Assembly: GCA_949775045.1 (NCBI GenBank)
Contig: OX459097.1
Location: forward strand, 11,268,764-11,332,763
Direction of reading: 5' to 3'
Source: Metridium senile
Taxonomy: Eukaryota > Cnidaria > Anthozoa > Actiniaria > Metridiidae
Length of the DNA stretch: 64,000 nt
Numbering within the stretch: the first letter of the stretch is position 1; the number at the start of each line of letters is the position of its first letter. Below the pieces are notes generated by a model. The model was not told the origin of the DNA and made no database searches. It was given only the letters and a program-made list of their open reading frames with translations. Shown piece after piece: positions 44,601-54,680 of this stretch. Both the position numbers and the translations under genes were made by a program.

Positions 44601-47600
44601 AAAATCTAGATTTGATACAGTCAGTGGCAGACCAGATTCTTTGTATACTATACCAGAGTTTCATGGTGGTATCAGTGGTCTTATTGTGCCTGTACAAAAT
44701 TCTGATATAGATTATGCTTACTCTCACCTTGTGGAAGCCACTGATGATGATTCAGAATACAAGGAATACTTCCAGTATGTCATGGATGAATTGCAATTAA
44801 CTTTCGCAGATGACTGGAAGGCTGCTCTGGATTTGTACAAAACAATTACAAATGTGGCTGTGAATGGGATTTGAAGGAATGCAAGAGTGGATTAGGCATT
44901 TTGCTTGACTACTTTCTAGATCGATGTCAGCTAGACTAAAGTTAACCAATCGTTGTTTTTTTTTTTTGTCCTAACGATCAATAGGATTTCTCTACTCTGT
45001 GAGTGCTGCTACCATAGAAACTACTGCTGTACTAAGGGACTGAGGGCAAGTTCTGTTGACCAGTTTAGCGACGAAGGTGGCAAGTATCTTTGTGAGGAGT
45101 GGTTTATGTCGACTTATGTCGTTTTTCTCGAGCTTTTTTTGCTTAAACTCGCTATTGGATGAGCATCACAAAGCCCGAAGGAAGTAATGAGCCAACTTGA
45201 GTTAGTTGACAAGCTTTCTGGGAAGATTTTACGAGTCAATACAAAACGACCAACATCAAATCCAACAATTTGTATTTATTATAAACAGTTAAGTTTTTTT
45301 TACATGTATCTGTAAATCCCAAAATTAACATATTCCAACAAACTATAACAATAACATTCTAAACTGTCCAACTACTCAAAGCATAATTTCTATACAAGCA
45401 TTTTGCATTGGGACAAGTCAACAAAATAATCAATAAATGCTTGTATTCAATTTGCTTTCAATGGCCTAAGCACAAAATGATTGTGAAAATGAAGTCATAA
45501 CTTGTTTAAATAGTACTATTATATAAAACTATGTAATATAACCCTTTGATCTGCAATTCTTTTGCAATACGAAAATATAAAACTATGTAACATAAACCTT
45601 TGATCTGCAATTCTTTTAATTTGCAATACGAAAATATAAAACTATGTAACATAAAGCTTTGATCTGCAATTCTTTTGCAATACGAAAATATAAAACTATG
45701 TAATATAACTGAACCTTTGATCTGCAATTCTTTTGCAATACGAATATATAAACATTTTTATAAACTATAATTATAATATGTAGGTGCATATAGTTAGTAC
45801 TAACTATGATAGGTGTAATGGTACCTGAAATATTTCCTAAATTGCAATTATTATCATTAGTATAGAGCAAATGCACTTGAACCATGAGATGAAATGAAAT
45901 AGTTATTAACAGTTAGTTCCTATTTAGGGACTAATAGTTGCTATCACTGATCCAGAACAGTATATTGAGACAAAGAGCAATATACAAGAGACCATGCACA
46001 AATATACTCAGTATCGAGCACTAAGACATGTGAAAATTGTAATACAATATTTACTATTCTCAGCATGTCAAGGTAAAAAAAAATGCTGCATCAGTGCAAG
46101 CTTTGTGATACAGTTTCTTAATTAACAACCAATTTATTTATGGACCTGTGTTGTGTCTGCTCAACAGTACTGAATAAAGGTTGTACATTCAGATAGTCTC
46201 TTTGTGTCATATAAACTGTTCTGGTTAAGTGATAACAACTAATAGGGAATAATAGTTAGTAACTAGTTTGATTCCTTTTCATGTTTCATGTGTGTTTGCT
46301 ATATAAACCTTATACTGTATACCTTATTAGTTTTCATTTTGCAAATCTTAACGCAATAGGAACAGTTGCTCTCGCAAAACTAAATGTCACAAAATTTATA
46401 TATATTACTATATAAAAGTATATTATATTTTCTTGTTATCTCATTTTCATGAACTCTCGTCTAGGTATTGGGTATAATGTGTAAAAGCTATTTGTCATAT
46501 GTAAACATCAAACTTCTCTATCTTTTTTGAGTTTGAAAATAGTGATAAGTCATAGATACAAAGAACAATCATATTAAGATTAATAAATATCAACAGTTAT
46601 CAAATATCGTAAATGTATATCAATTTGTTGCCAGGCTTTACAATTGTACAACAATATTGGTTTAAGATCGGCCAAATGTTTGGCCTTTACAGAATGCCAT
46701 TAAGAATACCTCTTTGAATTCCTCATACTTGGTCATGTGAAGAACTGGAAATGTTACTTCCATCCCGCATGCACCCACATGTGGGTAACAGATCAAGTGA
46801 TCTGGATTTATTTCTTTACAGGAATGATTGAACTTAATGGTAATGTTGATGTTACTAGTTAAATCTCTATGTCCCTGACCTGTTAACCACTGCATAACAC
46901 TTGAAGGAGTAGGACTTATACTCTCATACTTCTCCTCGCCATCGTTACATTCATTATCTCCATCGTCATAGATAAAAGCTACAGCAGATGGAATGCCTGA
47001 CATCTTTTCATCCTCAATACTGTAGATGAAGTCTTGGAAGTTGTCAAGTACTTTGTCTTCCACAGCTCTTCGTGGGGTGTCTTTTTCGGAGAATTCAGGA
47101 TGCAATAGGCTAACCAGGTAATTGGCATCAACCTCCTCTACCTCTCCTTTGACAAATAGAGCTTGGCATGCCTTTGGACTGTTAATCAATAGTCTCTTGA
47201 AGTCATAGGCTTGAAGCCCTTCCATAAACTCATTTAGGGCAAGCTGTCTTCTGCTAATAATACTGACAACTACTGAGCCAATGATATCATCGATGTTTTC
47301 CTCCTTCAATGGGCCGGTGTATCCATGGTCAATAATGATATCATGGCAATCTTTAAGTTGCTTCTGATTTTTGCGATTTGATCTCTCTCTGACGGTGTTA
47401 AATGGAGTGTAGGGTCTAAGCTGCTGAGATTTACATTTGGGTTTACCAAGGTGTTGTACACAACTTCTTCCAAGAAACATGGAGGAGGACCATCTTGTGC
47501 AATACATGCTGTAACTATTTCGCCGACAGTTCTAAATGTCCTGTTTTTGATAGAGAGAGTACAGTGGATTGGGCTGCCATTGGGAAAAATGGTTTTGGCA

Positions 47601-50600
47601 ATTTCTTTAATTGTATGTGTGAAGAACTCTCTGGATAATGCACCAGTATCAATTCCTTCTTCACCAAGAAATTTAACAACAACTCTGCTGTTTACTGGTT
47701 TGCGTTTCCTTTCCCGTTGCCACAGCTGGACTATGCGACTAATAGGTATATTGCGTCTTGTTGTTAAAAACATTTGTTCAGTTTGAATGACTCTATCCTG
47801 CAATGCTTGGACAACTTGTGCTGGATTGCATGGCTTAACTACATTCGTTGATTCTTTATCATCATTGTCAAAGTCACTGTCGTCATCTTTAGTGCTTTTG
47901 TTTAAGCTTTCATGCAGAGATAATGCAAGTTCACGGTCTGCAGTCATTTGTTCGCTTTTGGATTCTTCTACAGCTGAGCCAATGTTGTTTGGACTAAATG
48001 CTGGCTTGTCCAAAATGCTATCGTCATCGCTTTCTTCTGATTTGTTATTCTCCATAACTTCTTCTACCTGACCACCATTTACATGCAGCTCCAGATCTGC
48101 TTTAGCACAAATGTATAATGTTATTCTCTTGAAGTCTTTTCCAATTTCCTCTTGGTATCTTCCTATTGTGAATAGCTCATTCTGTGAGCCTGGTATATAT
48201 ACTGCTTCTTGAAAATCTTCAAGCAGAAGTACATAATCTTCATCTTCATTATACAAGTTGCTGTGGTACGCCTTCCACTTATTAATAGCCTTCTCCAATA
48301 AAGCTGCAGGGGGATCTAGTGTATTAACTCTGAGTGCCAAACGTTTCCCATGCTTCCTTCTTAATGTTTCCGTCTTGGGGTTCCATTCAGCTATGCCAAT
48401 GTATATGATGACATCCGTAACTGTTGCTTTTTGATGATCGGCCTTTCCCTTCCCCTTTTTTGATACGCTCTCCTTCCATTCCTTTCCTTTTTCCCTCTTA
48501 AAGCTAATGAAACTCTTCACTCTACCAAAGGTACTCGAAATTGGCTTAGTGAGATCAATGACAGCACTGGGACCAGCATCACCAGCACTACACGGTTCAT
48601 TCTTAGCAGCTAAAAAAAATATGAGCATGATTATCATAAGAGTAAGAGTATAATTATTGTCATTTCTTTGTAGAGTTCTTTTTCTTTTGGCGAGTGATGT
48701 TTGTCTTTTCTGAGGTTCTAGACCGGGGGGAGGAGGGGGGGGGGGGGGGGGTTGTCTGCATAACAGTTAACAGTAAAAAAATTGCCGTTTCACAGTTAAC
48801 AGTAAGAACTCAAATCAATGGTCTGTATGTAAACTGTCTCTTTTTAAAACTGTTAACTGTACAATCTTATGTAACACTTAATATGAACTTTTCAGCCTTT
48901 TTAACACTTAACATTTATAGCCCAAATTGTACTTTTAACACTTAACTCCAGAACCCATCTAGACACTCTTTTCTACTCCTAGAACCACACGGTAAAAAAA
49001 ATTGTGCTTTATATTCGCAAGTTCAAAATGACATCTTTATTCGACTAAATACGGTATTCAAGTGACCTGATGTCCAACTTTCAAATATGATATCGAAATT
49101 AGTCCTTCTTGTATTTATAGTTTCCACATGTCAACTATGGAACACATGTCCTCTTGAAATAAGAAAATAAGAGACTGTTAAATCGTTTAGAAATAATATT
49201 AGAAAACAGTTAAATTAGATAAACAGAGACATTTACCTCATTTTAATCCGTTATCTTTCAGTCTGATATATAGCTATGACATGTTTATATTTATATGACA
49301 TTTTATTCCGTAATTAACATGTTTTATAGTCTTCACAATTTTTACATTTTATATTGACTCTTATCTAACTCATTGATACATATTATATGTTTTTATAGTT
49401 TTATTGTAAATATCTATTCGATATTAGTTTTATATAGTTAAATTGTAATTATTAGTTTAGTGAGGGCCACAAGTTTATTAGTGTTTTTTCACTATTTCGT
49501 GTCATACCCTCTTTAAATAAAGACTTTATTATTATTATTTATGTATGCAGGTTTACATTTTAATACTACCGTATCATTATTGTTGTTAAATATCATAATG
49601 TGTGTTTAATATAGCAAACGATCTATGTAATCAGTTTTGTTGGAGCTGCTTACTTTAATAGGTCATTTTATTCCAAATTATAACAATATGGCGGTGAGCT
49701 CACTCGAGTATGAACACACTCAACAATAAAGACGATTAAACCTGAGTAAACAATCACTATTACGACATATTTATTAAATATAGTCTTACCTGTTCCACAG
49801 TGACCACAAAATCGATTTTCTTCAAGTGATTTGCCACACTTATGACAAAACATAATCCGAATCCCACAACTAGATCCACATAATCCAACTGAAGACCACG
49901 TGGAATAATAAGAGCCCGCGTTACTTTTGGACAGTAACTTATGTACAGGGAGCCCAAAGTGCAAAATAATATCAAAATTGCCGTGATCAAATTGAAATTG
50001 CCGTGATCAAATTGAAATTGCCGTGAATAAATTAAAATTGCCGTGATTAAAATTGAAATTGCCGTGATTAAATTGAAATTGCCGTGATTAAATTGAAATT
50101 TCCGTGAACAAATTGAAATTGCCGTGATTAAATTGAAATTGCCGTGAACTTTTGGGCCACCGTAGTTTTACGACTAAAGACGTAAAAATTATATTTTATC
50201 TATTTATTTTTACAAAGTTGTAAATTTGTTGTTTTGAGACAAAACAGCAACCACGTCAGGTAGTGAAAATCTGAGCATGTTTCGAAAAATGCCCCATTTT
50301 ACCTCCAAAGTTGCATGAAATGACATAATACTTTCTTAAGTTATAGATAAGGATTCAAATTAAGATATTATTTAGATAAATTTTCAAAAAAAACAACAAA
50401 TAAATAATAAAAAACGAGATGCGCGAGATGGATGCGCAGTAGCAAAAGTCTGGAACTACCTTAAGCAACAAAAAGGTCCATACCTGCACTGTCGTACCAT
50501 TATAGCATGCTGCACCCAAGACAGCATGCTGATGACCTTCTAGGGTATCCAGTATAATCTCACTAATTTGTTCTGTAGATTTACTAAGGAACTGTTCACA

Positions 50601-51166
50601 TGCAGCATATAACATTTCCTGGTTTTGACCTTGAACTTTAACCTGATTGAAAAAAAAATAGATGAGTATATTTACTATTATTTTCTAACTAGTCATAGAC
50701 GAGTAAAAATATCGCAGGAGTAGGACTGGATCGAGTTTACTCGTCTATCTAGCCCTCAAGTAAAACAATATTTTGCTTTATAAAAGAACAAAAACATTTT
50801 GATTGGATAATAAATAACTTATTAGACAGTTTGATGTGTAATATTGCTGAATAATTTACTCGTTAACTTGCATTATGATTCGCCCAGAGGCTCGTCAAAA
50901 TACAGCGTTTCACTCGTAAAATATCCAGCCACATTACACATCAAACTGTCTAATAAGATATATTTATTATTATCATTATCATTATTATTATTGACTCTTT
51001 ATTGAAGCTACTTGTTTTTCTATTTACAACTTTGCGTGAATAAATTATTCCTAGGCAAAGCTGTATTTTTTTAAGGGGGAGGCAGTCTTTAGCTTTGGTC
51101 CTCAATCATTCCTTTGTCATTTTTCTTGTGATGTTATGTATCATATTAGTAGAATGTTTATTAATG

Positions 51167-51235
<69 letters not shown>

Positions 51236-52430
51236 TTCAAAAGAGTGGCTTTTGGACAAATTTTTATAATATAAGACAGAACGCTTATTTCACGACGTTT
51301 CGATGTCGCTGACATCGAAACGTCGTGAAATAAGCGTTCTGTCTTATATATTTATAAAAATTATTATTATTATTTATAAATTTATTTAAATATTATATAT
51401 TAAATTAAGAAGCTGCTCACATGCACTACATAAACATTTCCTGATTTGGACCAACAATTTTAACCTGATCCAAAGAAACAACATACAATCATGTACAATT
51501 TTACAACATTCTCTTTCACTGTCAATTGATAAAAAAAAAACATATAAAGCCAAAATGTTTGTATAGTGTGGCAAAATAATTATGATATAACTTACTTTTA
51601 ACATGCAAATGTGCATATATGCATAAAATAACATGCTAATGAGTAGTAAAATAATGAAATATGAGCTTGCAATGATCTTAGTTAATGATGGCCAGCTGGA
51701 GAACTCTGAAATGGACTATTTGGCTGTTATACTTCTATTTGGTGTATACCTGGGCAATTCCTGTCACTGATATTGATACTCCATTAGGTGTGCACACTTT
51801 GGGTGACTCAACATTTAGTGTCATGGTGTTTAGGGAGATTCTGTGAAGAAATCAAAGAAAAATTAATGGTCATAAATTTGCTCTTGTTTAATGAAAACAT
51901 TTCATCTTTGATGCGGGTGATTTTGCACTGGCACCCAGTCAATCATGAATATATTATTTAACATGTTAGACTACGCAATATCTGTGGTTTACTGCACTGA
52001 TTTGTACTCCTAGAAAAACACACTTGTGTGAATTAATCCTAAATTGAACTAAAAAAATAAATCGCCATACATTCATTTATACATTAATAATTGGCGTATA
52101 TAGACAAATTTAACTTGGGCTACCTGTGTTTACAAAATGTTAAGGCCTATGCCACATACGGCACTTACTTCTGTAGTTTCTGGACAACCGGCCATACGAA
52201 TACCCGTCCACCAGTGACTAACGCTGGTCTGGTGTGGAACATCCCTACCGATCATGAATGGAAATCAATGGATCAAAATCGACGATCGACAACCTTGAAT
52301 ATGCCCTTTAATGCAACTTTGAAGCATTTGATCGCTTCGTTGTTGCAAATCCAAAAGCTTGAATTAACTATCAATCATTACCTGAAACAACCATAGCCTC
52401 ATTGGGACCACATGTTTCACAAAACACCAT
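41657..52430 (-). CDS. truncated flotillin paralogue (SPFH domain only)
   Basis: Seven exons keep phase: 52382-52430, 52169-52244, 51750-51840, 50484-50642, 42411-42455, 42250-42324, 41657-41734. They give 190 codons plus a stop: [87 protein letters not shown], ending [10 protein letters not shown]. Compared with flotillin-1 at 15107-24107, exon 4 has a 15-base in-frame insertion (ACYNG region), exon 7 is absent, exon 8 ends in a stop after 25 codons, and exons 9-13 are gone. The coiled coil is therefore missing. The weakest site is the exon 5 donor (GTTGGC). Intron 4 contains the 6.6 kb transposon 43539-50164. It is either a pseudogene or a short SPFH-only protein. A partial extra copy of exon 4 lies at about 51405-51470. 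Confidence 0.75.
42780..42886. repeat. palindrome with 'CATAATCATAATCATAA' arms
   Basis: 'cacacggcatcataatcata' and its complement 'tatgatgccgtgtg' flank 'ttatgattatg' words. Element-like, in intron 5 side of the transposon-bearing intron of the flotillin paralogue. Confidence 0.5.
42887..43532 (-). other. intronic sequence left of the IS3EU-like insertion
   Basis: No gene or repeat array could be supported between the palindrome and the target duplication at 43533. Confidence 0.4.
43554..43737 (+). repeat. subterminal repeat array, left, 9 x 20 bp
   Basis: Nine units of 'CACGGCAATTTCAATTTRAT', in which only the last few bases (gat, gtt, aat) vary. Probable transposase-binding sites. Confidence 0.9.
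43799..44874 (+). pseudogene. IS3-like DDE integrase/transposase, internally deleted
   Basis: From ATG 43799 (or Met at 43814) a helix-turn-helix start ([30 protein letters not shown]) precedes the rve-type core: [20 protein letters not shown] (first Asp), [25 protein letters not shown] (second Asp). At about 44390 the frame breaks. The rest is read in another frame: [19 protein letters not shown] (third acidic residue, Glu), [34 protein letters not shown], ending AVNGI at 44874. About 40 codons expected between YTD and NQRIEGWW, including the GTEN motif, are missing. Hence catalytically dead. Confidence 0.85.
44875..45500. other. transposon interior, non-coding
   Basis: Spacer between the convergent integrase and HECT genes. 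No supported coding region. Confidence 0.45.
45515..45755 (+). repeat. tandem repeat, unit about 50-60 bp, 4-5 copies
   Basis: Units of 'ataaaactatgtaacataaa', 'cctttgatctgcaattcttt' and 'tgcaatacgaaaat'. It lies between the stop codons of the two transposon genes. Confidence 0.85.
45756..46661. other. transposon interior, AT-rich
   Basis: Likely 3' flank of the HECT gene. No other gene or repeat could be supported. Confidence 0.4.
48722..48751 (+). repeat. poly-G tract
   Basis: 'ccggggggagg' followed by an unbroken run of about 19-20 G, in AT-rich DNA, inside the HECT gene intron. Length is likely uncertain in the assembly. Confidence 0.8.
49240..49545 (+). mobile_element. LINE 3' untranslated fragment
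   Basis: 'gtgagggccacaagtttatt', 'cactatttcgtgtcatac', 'cctctttaaataaag' and a (TTA)n tail are the typical 3' end of cnidarian CR1-type LINEs (from memory). No coding sequence remains. It lies in the HECT intron and so is younger than the transposon family. Confidence 0.5.
49977..50152 (-). repeat. subterminal repeat array, right, 9 x 20 bp
   Basis: Nine units of 'AATTGAAATTGCCGTGATTA' (one reads TTTCCGTG), the complement of the left array. Confidence 0.9.
50815..50965. repeat. MITE with 'TTATTAGACAGTTTGATGTG' ends
   Basis: The left end ttattagacagtttgatgtg pairs with cacatcaaactgtctaataa. The inner 'tttactcg' and 'cactcgtaaaat' also pair. It lies in intron 3 of the flotillin paralogue. Confidence 0.65.
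51168..51233. repeat. (ATT)n microsatellite
   Basis: About 22 uninterrupted TTA repeats. Gives a poly-Ile frame of no meaning. Confidence 0.95.
51258..51361. repeat. near-perfect 100 bp palindrome
   Basis: 'taagacagaacgcttatttc', 'acgacgtttcgatgtc' and their complements, with only 2-3 spacer bases ('gctg'), are symmetric around about 51310. A hairpin or the remnant of a short element. Confidence 0.8.
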
Positions 52431-52708
52431 TTTGACAGCGTACACAACAAGAAAAATGGGCCACTCTGGTTGCAGAGATTTCGTTTGATTTCCCGTCTAA
52501 AAGTAAAATTCGTCAACGATCCACCAAAGCAGCGGTCTTTTCAACTAGGGTACACAGGGTATCCAAGCTAAAAAAAGCTTGACAGGAGTATGTGAAAAAA
52601 AAAACAAACAAAAAACAAAAAAGTAAAACAAAATATTGGATAAAAAAGATAAAAAACCCTCGAGATATAGAGGATGGAAAGAGTGAATGAATGAACAAAA
52701 TTTATTGT

Positions 52709-52806
52709 TGTTCCTTGTGGTGTAATGGTTAACACATCGGACTAGAATACCGAAACCGTGGGTTCGATTCCCGCCAAGGGCATTGATATTTTTCTCTTCA
52801 TTCTTC
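52709..52806 (+). mobile_element. short tRNA-derived SINE with perfect 13-bp target duplication
   Basis: The duplication CAAAATTTATTGT is at 52696-52708 and 52807-52819. The element starts with a tRNA-like body from 52712: tccttgtggtgtaatggtta (A box), 'actagaata' anticodon loop, and B box 'gggttcgattcccgcc'. Acceptor arms TCCTTG/CAAGGG nearly pair. After the tRNA part only about 25 bases follow ('attgatatttttctcttc'). A tRNA pseudogene is the alternative, but the duplication marks retroposition. Confidence 0.75.
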
Positions 52807-52819
52807 CAAAATTTATTGT

Positions 52820-54680
52820 GTAAAAATAAAACGTTGATGGGAATAAATTATCGCATGAGTAAATGAGCAGAAAAAATCAAAGATTTTATAAAAATTAAAT
52901 AAATAAATAAATGAAAACAATATAATAAACTGATATATCATAGCTTATAATAATGAATTGCTGCGATCGCTGGCATTATAGCGATCGCATATTCTGGTTT
53001 CGTTCGCTTTCTGGTCAGTTTGGACAGTCCAGGGACTGATCACTGTGATCGCTATACGACCCTGGATCGTCATCGGTTAAATCGGACAAACTTTCCTGAA
53101 TTAACGACAATGTCAAAAACTCAGTTCAAAACTTTATTTGTGAAAATAAACTTAGGATTTCAAATCGTATTTTTTTATTTTGTTCTTAGTTATTCAAGCA
53201 AAAAGCTCAAATCTATAAACCTGTTGCTTTTCTCACAATAGGAGAGGTTCAGTTATTTACATGACACCTGTGTATTCAATTAATCTGTGTGTTCAGGGCA
53301 TGTTAGTAATTCTAACCACCAGAGGGATTTCGATCGACTAAAAGTCAATCCTTCCACTCCCCTATAGATTAAATCATATTTTTTCGCGAGTTAATGTGTT
53401 TCCACATACATGTATTTTGAATTCGCAACTTCTTGGGCGTAAACTAGATAAAGTTTCGCCCATACCCATATCTCATTTCGAAAATTGAAACTTTTCGTTG
53501 TTTCGTGCTTTCACCTAAACTTGCGTTCCGTGAACATGGAACTAACATGGCTTTGAAAAAACACTTCGTATAGACGTGTGCTCATTTGTTTTATTTTTTT
53601 ATTTTTTTAAAGAAAAAATGCCGCAGTTCACAACTATATCACGATAGATATATTTGAATTTCCTATATTGTGATATAATTAATATTTTGATTTCTTATTG
53701 TCTCAATTGACGACTGATACTGTATAGTAACAGTTGAAAATTCCGTGTTGTATAACCTGAGTCTCAAACATGAAACCTGACTGTTTATCATTTTAAATCA
53801 TTTTAATTATAGTTTACCAGCATAGTCTGACAAAGACACGTTTATACGTTTGTATTTTTTGCCTAAATGATCATTATTTAGAGTTGAATCCAAAAGCTAG
53901 AGAACTCTTCTATTCATGCGTAGACATACGGTTGCTTTGCATGGGGTTTCATCCCCGCCTGAGTTTTGCCGGAGAATTTCCCCAGTTCAGTTGACGCTAT
54001 AGTGTGAGCGCACTTAAAAACATAAGGGGGAAGGGTGGTGGTTAGTGGGAGGGGGTTTCAGGAATTGTTTTAACTGAAACTACAAAACAATTTATCAATG
54101 CTAAAAAGAACTTGAATTCAAATGTGTGTGTGTGTTTTTTTTTTAATTTGAACACGCTGTAATCTTTTTGAACAGTGAAATTCAACCGCGTTTTTAGTAC
54201 TAAGTCAAGCAAGTGATTGAATCGCATTTCAATCGGTTGGTTAAATAATGAGGCCAAGTTCAAACGTTGAACTCTTCATGAAAAGTCGAGAGTATATTTT
54301 TTTAATACAATGGATAGTGAGACACTTTCTCAACTCAGCCAAAGTTGGTCGGTCATGATCAATCCAGTTCAAACCCAAGCTGATTTTCTTTATATATTTC
54401 TTACTGGCTACTGTTATTTTAAAATAGAATGTATCCTTTGACGTGCTATAATATCACGCTGTCTTGGACTTCATGTTCACTAGTTTCCACACCTGTGAGC
54501 AAACCATAGCTTGACACGCCCTTGGCATTTCAAAACATCTCAAAAATCTTCTCAACTATGCATATCTAAACGAGCCCCAAACCCGCAATGGTCTCTGGGG
54601 GAATGAATAAATTTTTAATGCGCATGTGCAAGTAGGTTTATATGTTCTTCCAGGTTTGATGTTTTTATAAATATGGGTCG
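52820..54680. other. intergenic region upstream of MKK7
   Basis: No supported gene. Contains 'gcgatcgctggcattatagc' style palindromic words (52962-52990) and a short TG run (54123-54136). The MKK7 promoter presumably lies at its right end. Confidence 0.4.

Larger units (their letters stand above)
46662..49853 (-). pseudogene. zinc-ribbon plus HECT-type E3 ubiquitin ligase, transposon-encoded, one frameshift
   Basis: Exon 1 (49790-49853) encodes [20 protein letters not shown], a four-cysteine zinc ribbon, and ends at donor GTAAGA. The acceptor TTTTTTTTAG joins exon 2 at 48609 in phase ([15 protein letters not shown]). Exon 2 has a basic linker, an acidic Ser-rich region, then the HECT domain: [51 protein letters not shown], and near the end [18 protein letters not shown], whose GAC cysteine fits the HECT catalytic position. 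At about 47370, in an A run, the frame shifts by one (IAKIRSNLK to [13 protein letters not shown]). Predicted length is about 670 residues. HECT enzymes accept ubiquitin from an E2 on the cysteine and pass it to substrates; a transposon role is not known to me. It resembles G2E3-like proteins that are multi-copy in fish and corals. Confidence 0.82.
43539..50164. mobile_element. IS3EU-like DNA transposon encoding an integrase and a HECT ubiquitin ligase
   Basis: The termini TACGGTGGCCCAAAAGTTCA and its exact complement lie at 43539 and 50164, flanked by the perfect 6-bp duplication GTTTTA (43533-43538, 50165-50170). Each end carries nine 20-bp subterminal repeats. A 6-bp duplication, TA(C/T)GG tips and an IS3-like DDE integrase match the eukaryotic IS3EU superfamily as I remember it. 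Contents: integrase (plus, 43799-44874, deleted internally), a zinc ribbon-HECT gene (minus, 46662-49853), a 55 bp tandem array and a LINE 3' end in the HECT intron. It is inserted in intron 4 of the truncated flotillin paralogue. Confidence 0.85.

Noticed and set aside
45506..45885. Frames with repeated 'ELQIKGL' words
   Set aside because: They read the 50-60 bp tandem repeat between the two transposon genes.
47451..48071. Plus-strand frames of 94-111 codons
   Set aside because: Antisense shadows of the HECT gene.
52712..52781. Functional tRNA gene
   Set aside because: The acceptor stem has a mismatch, the anticodon stem is imperfect, and a perfect target duplication brackets it, so it is a SINE.
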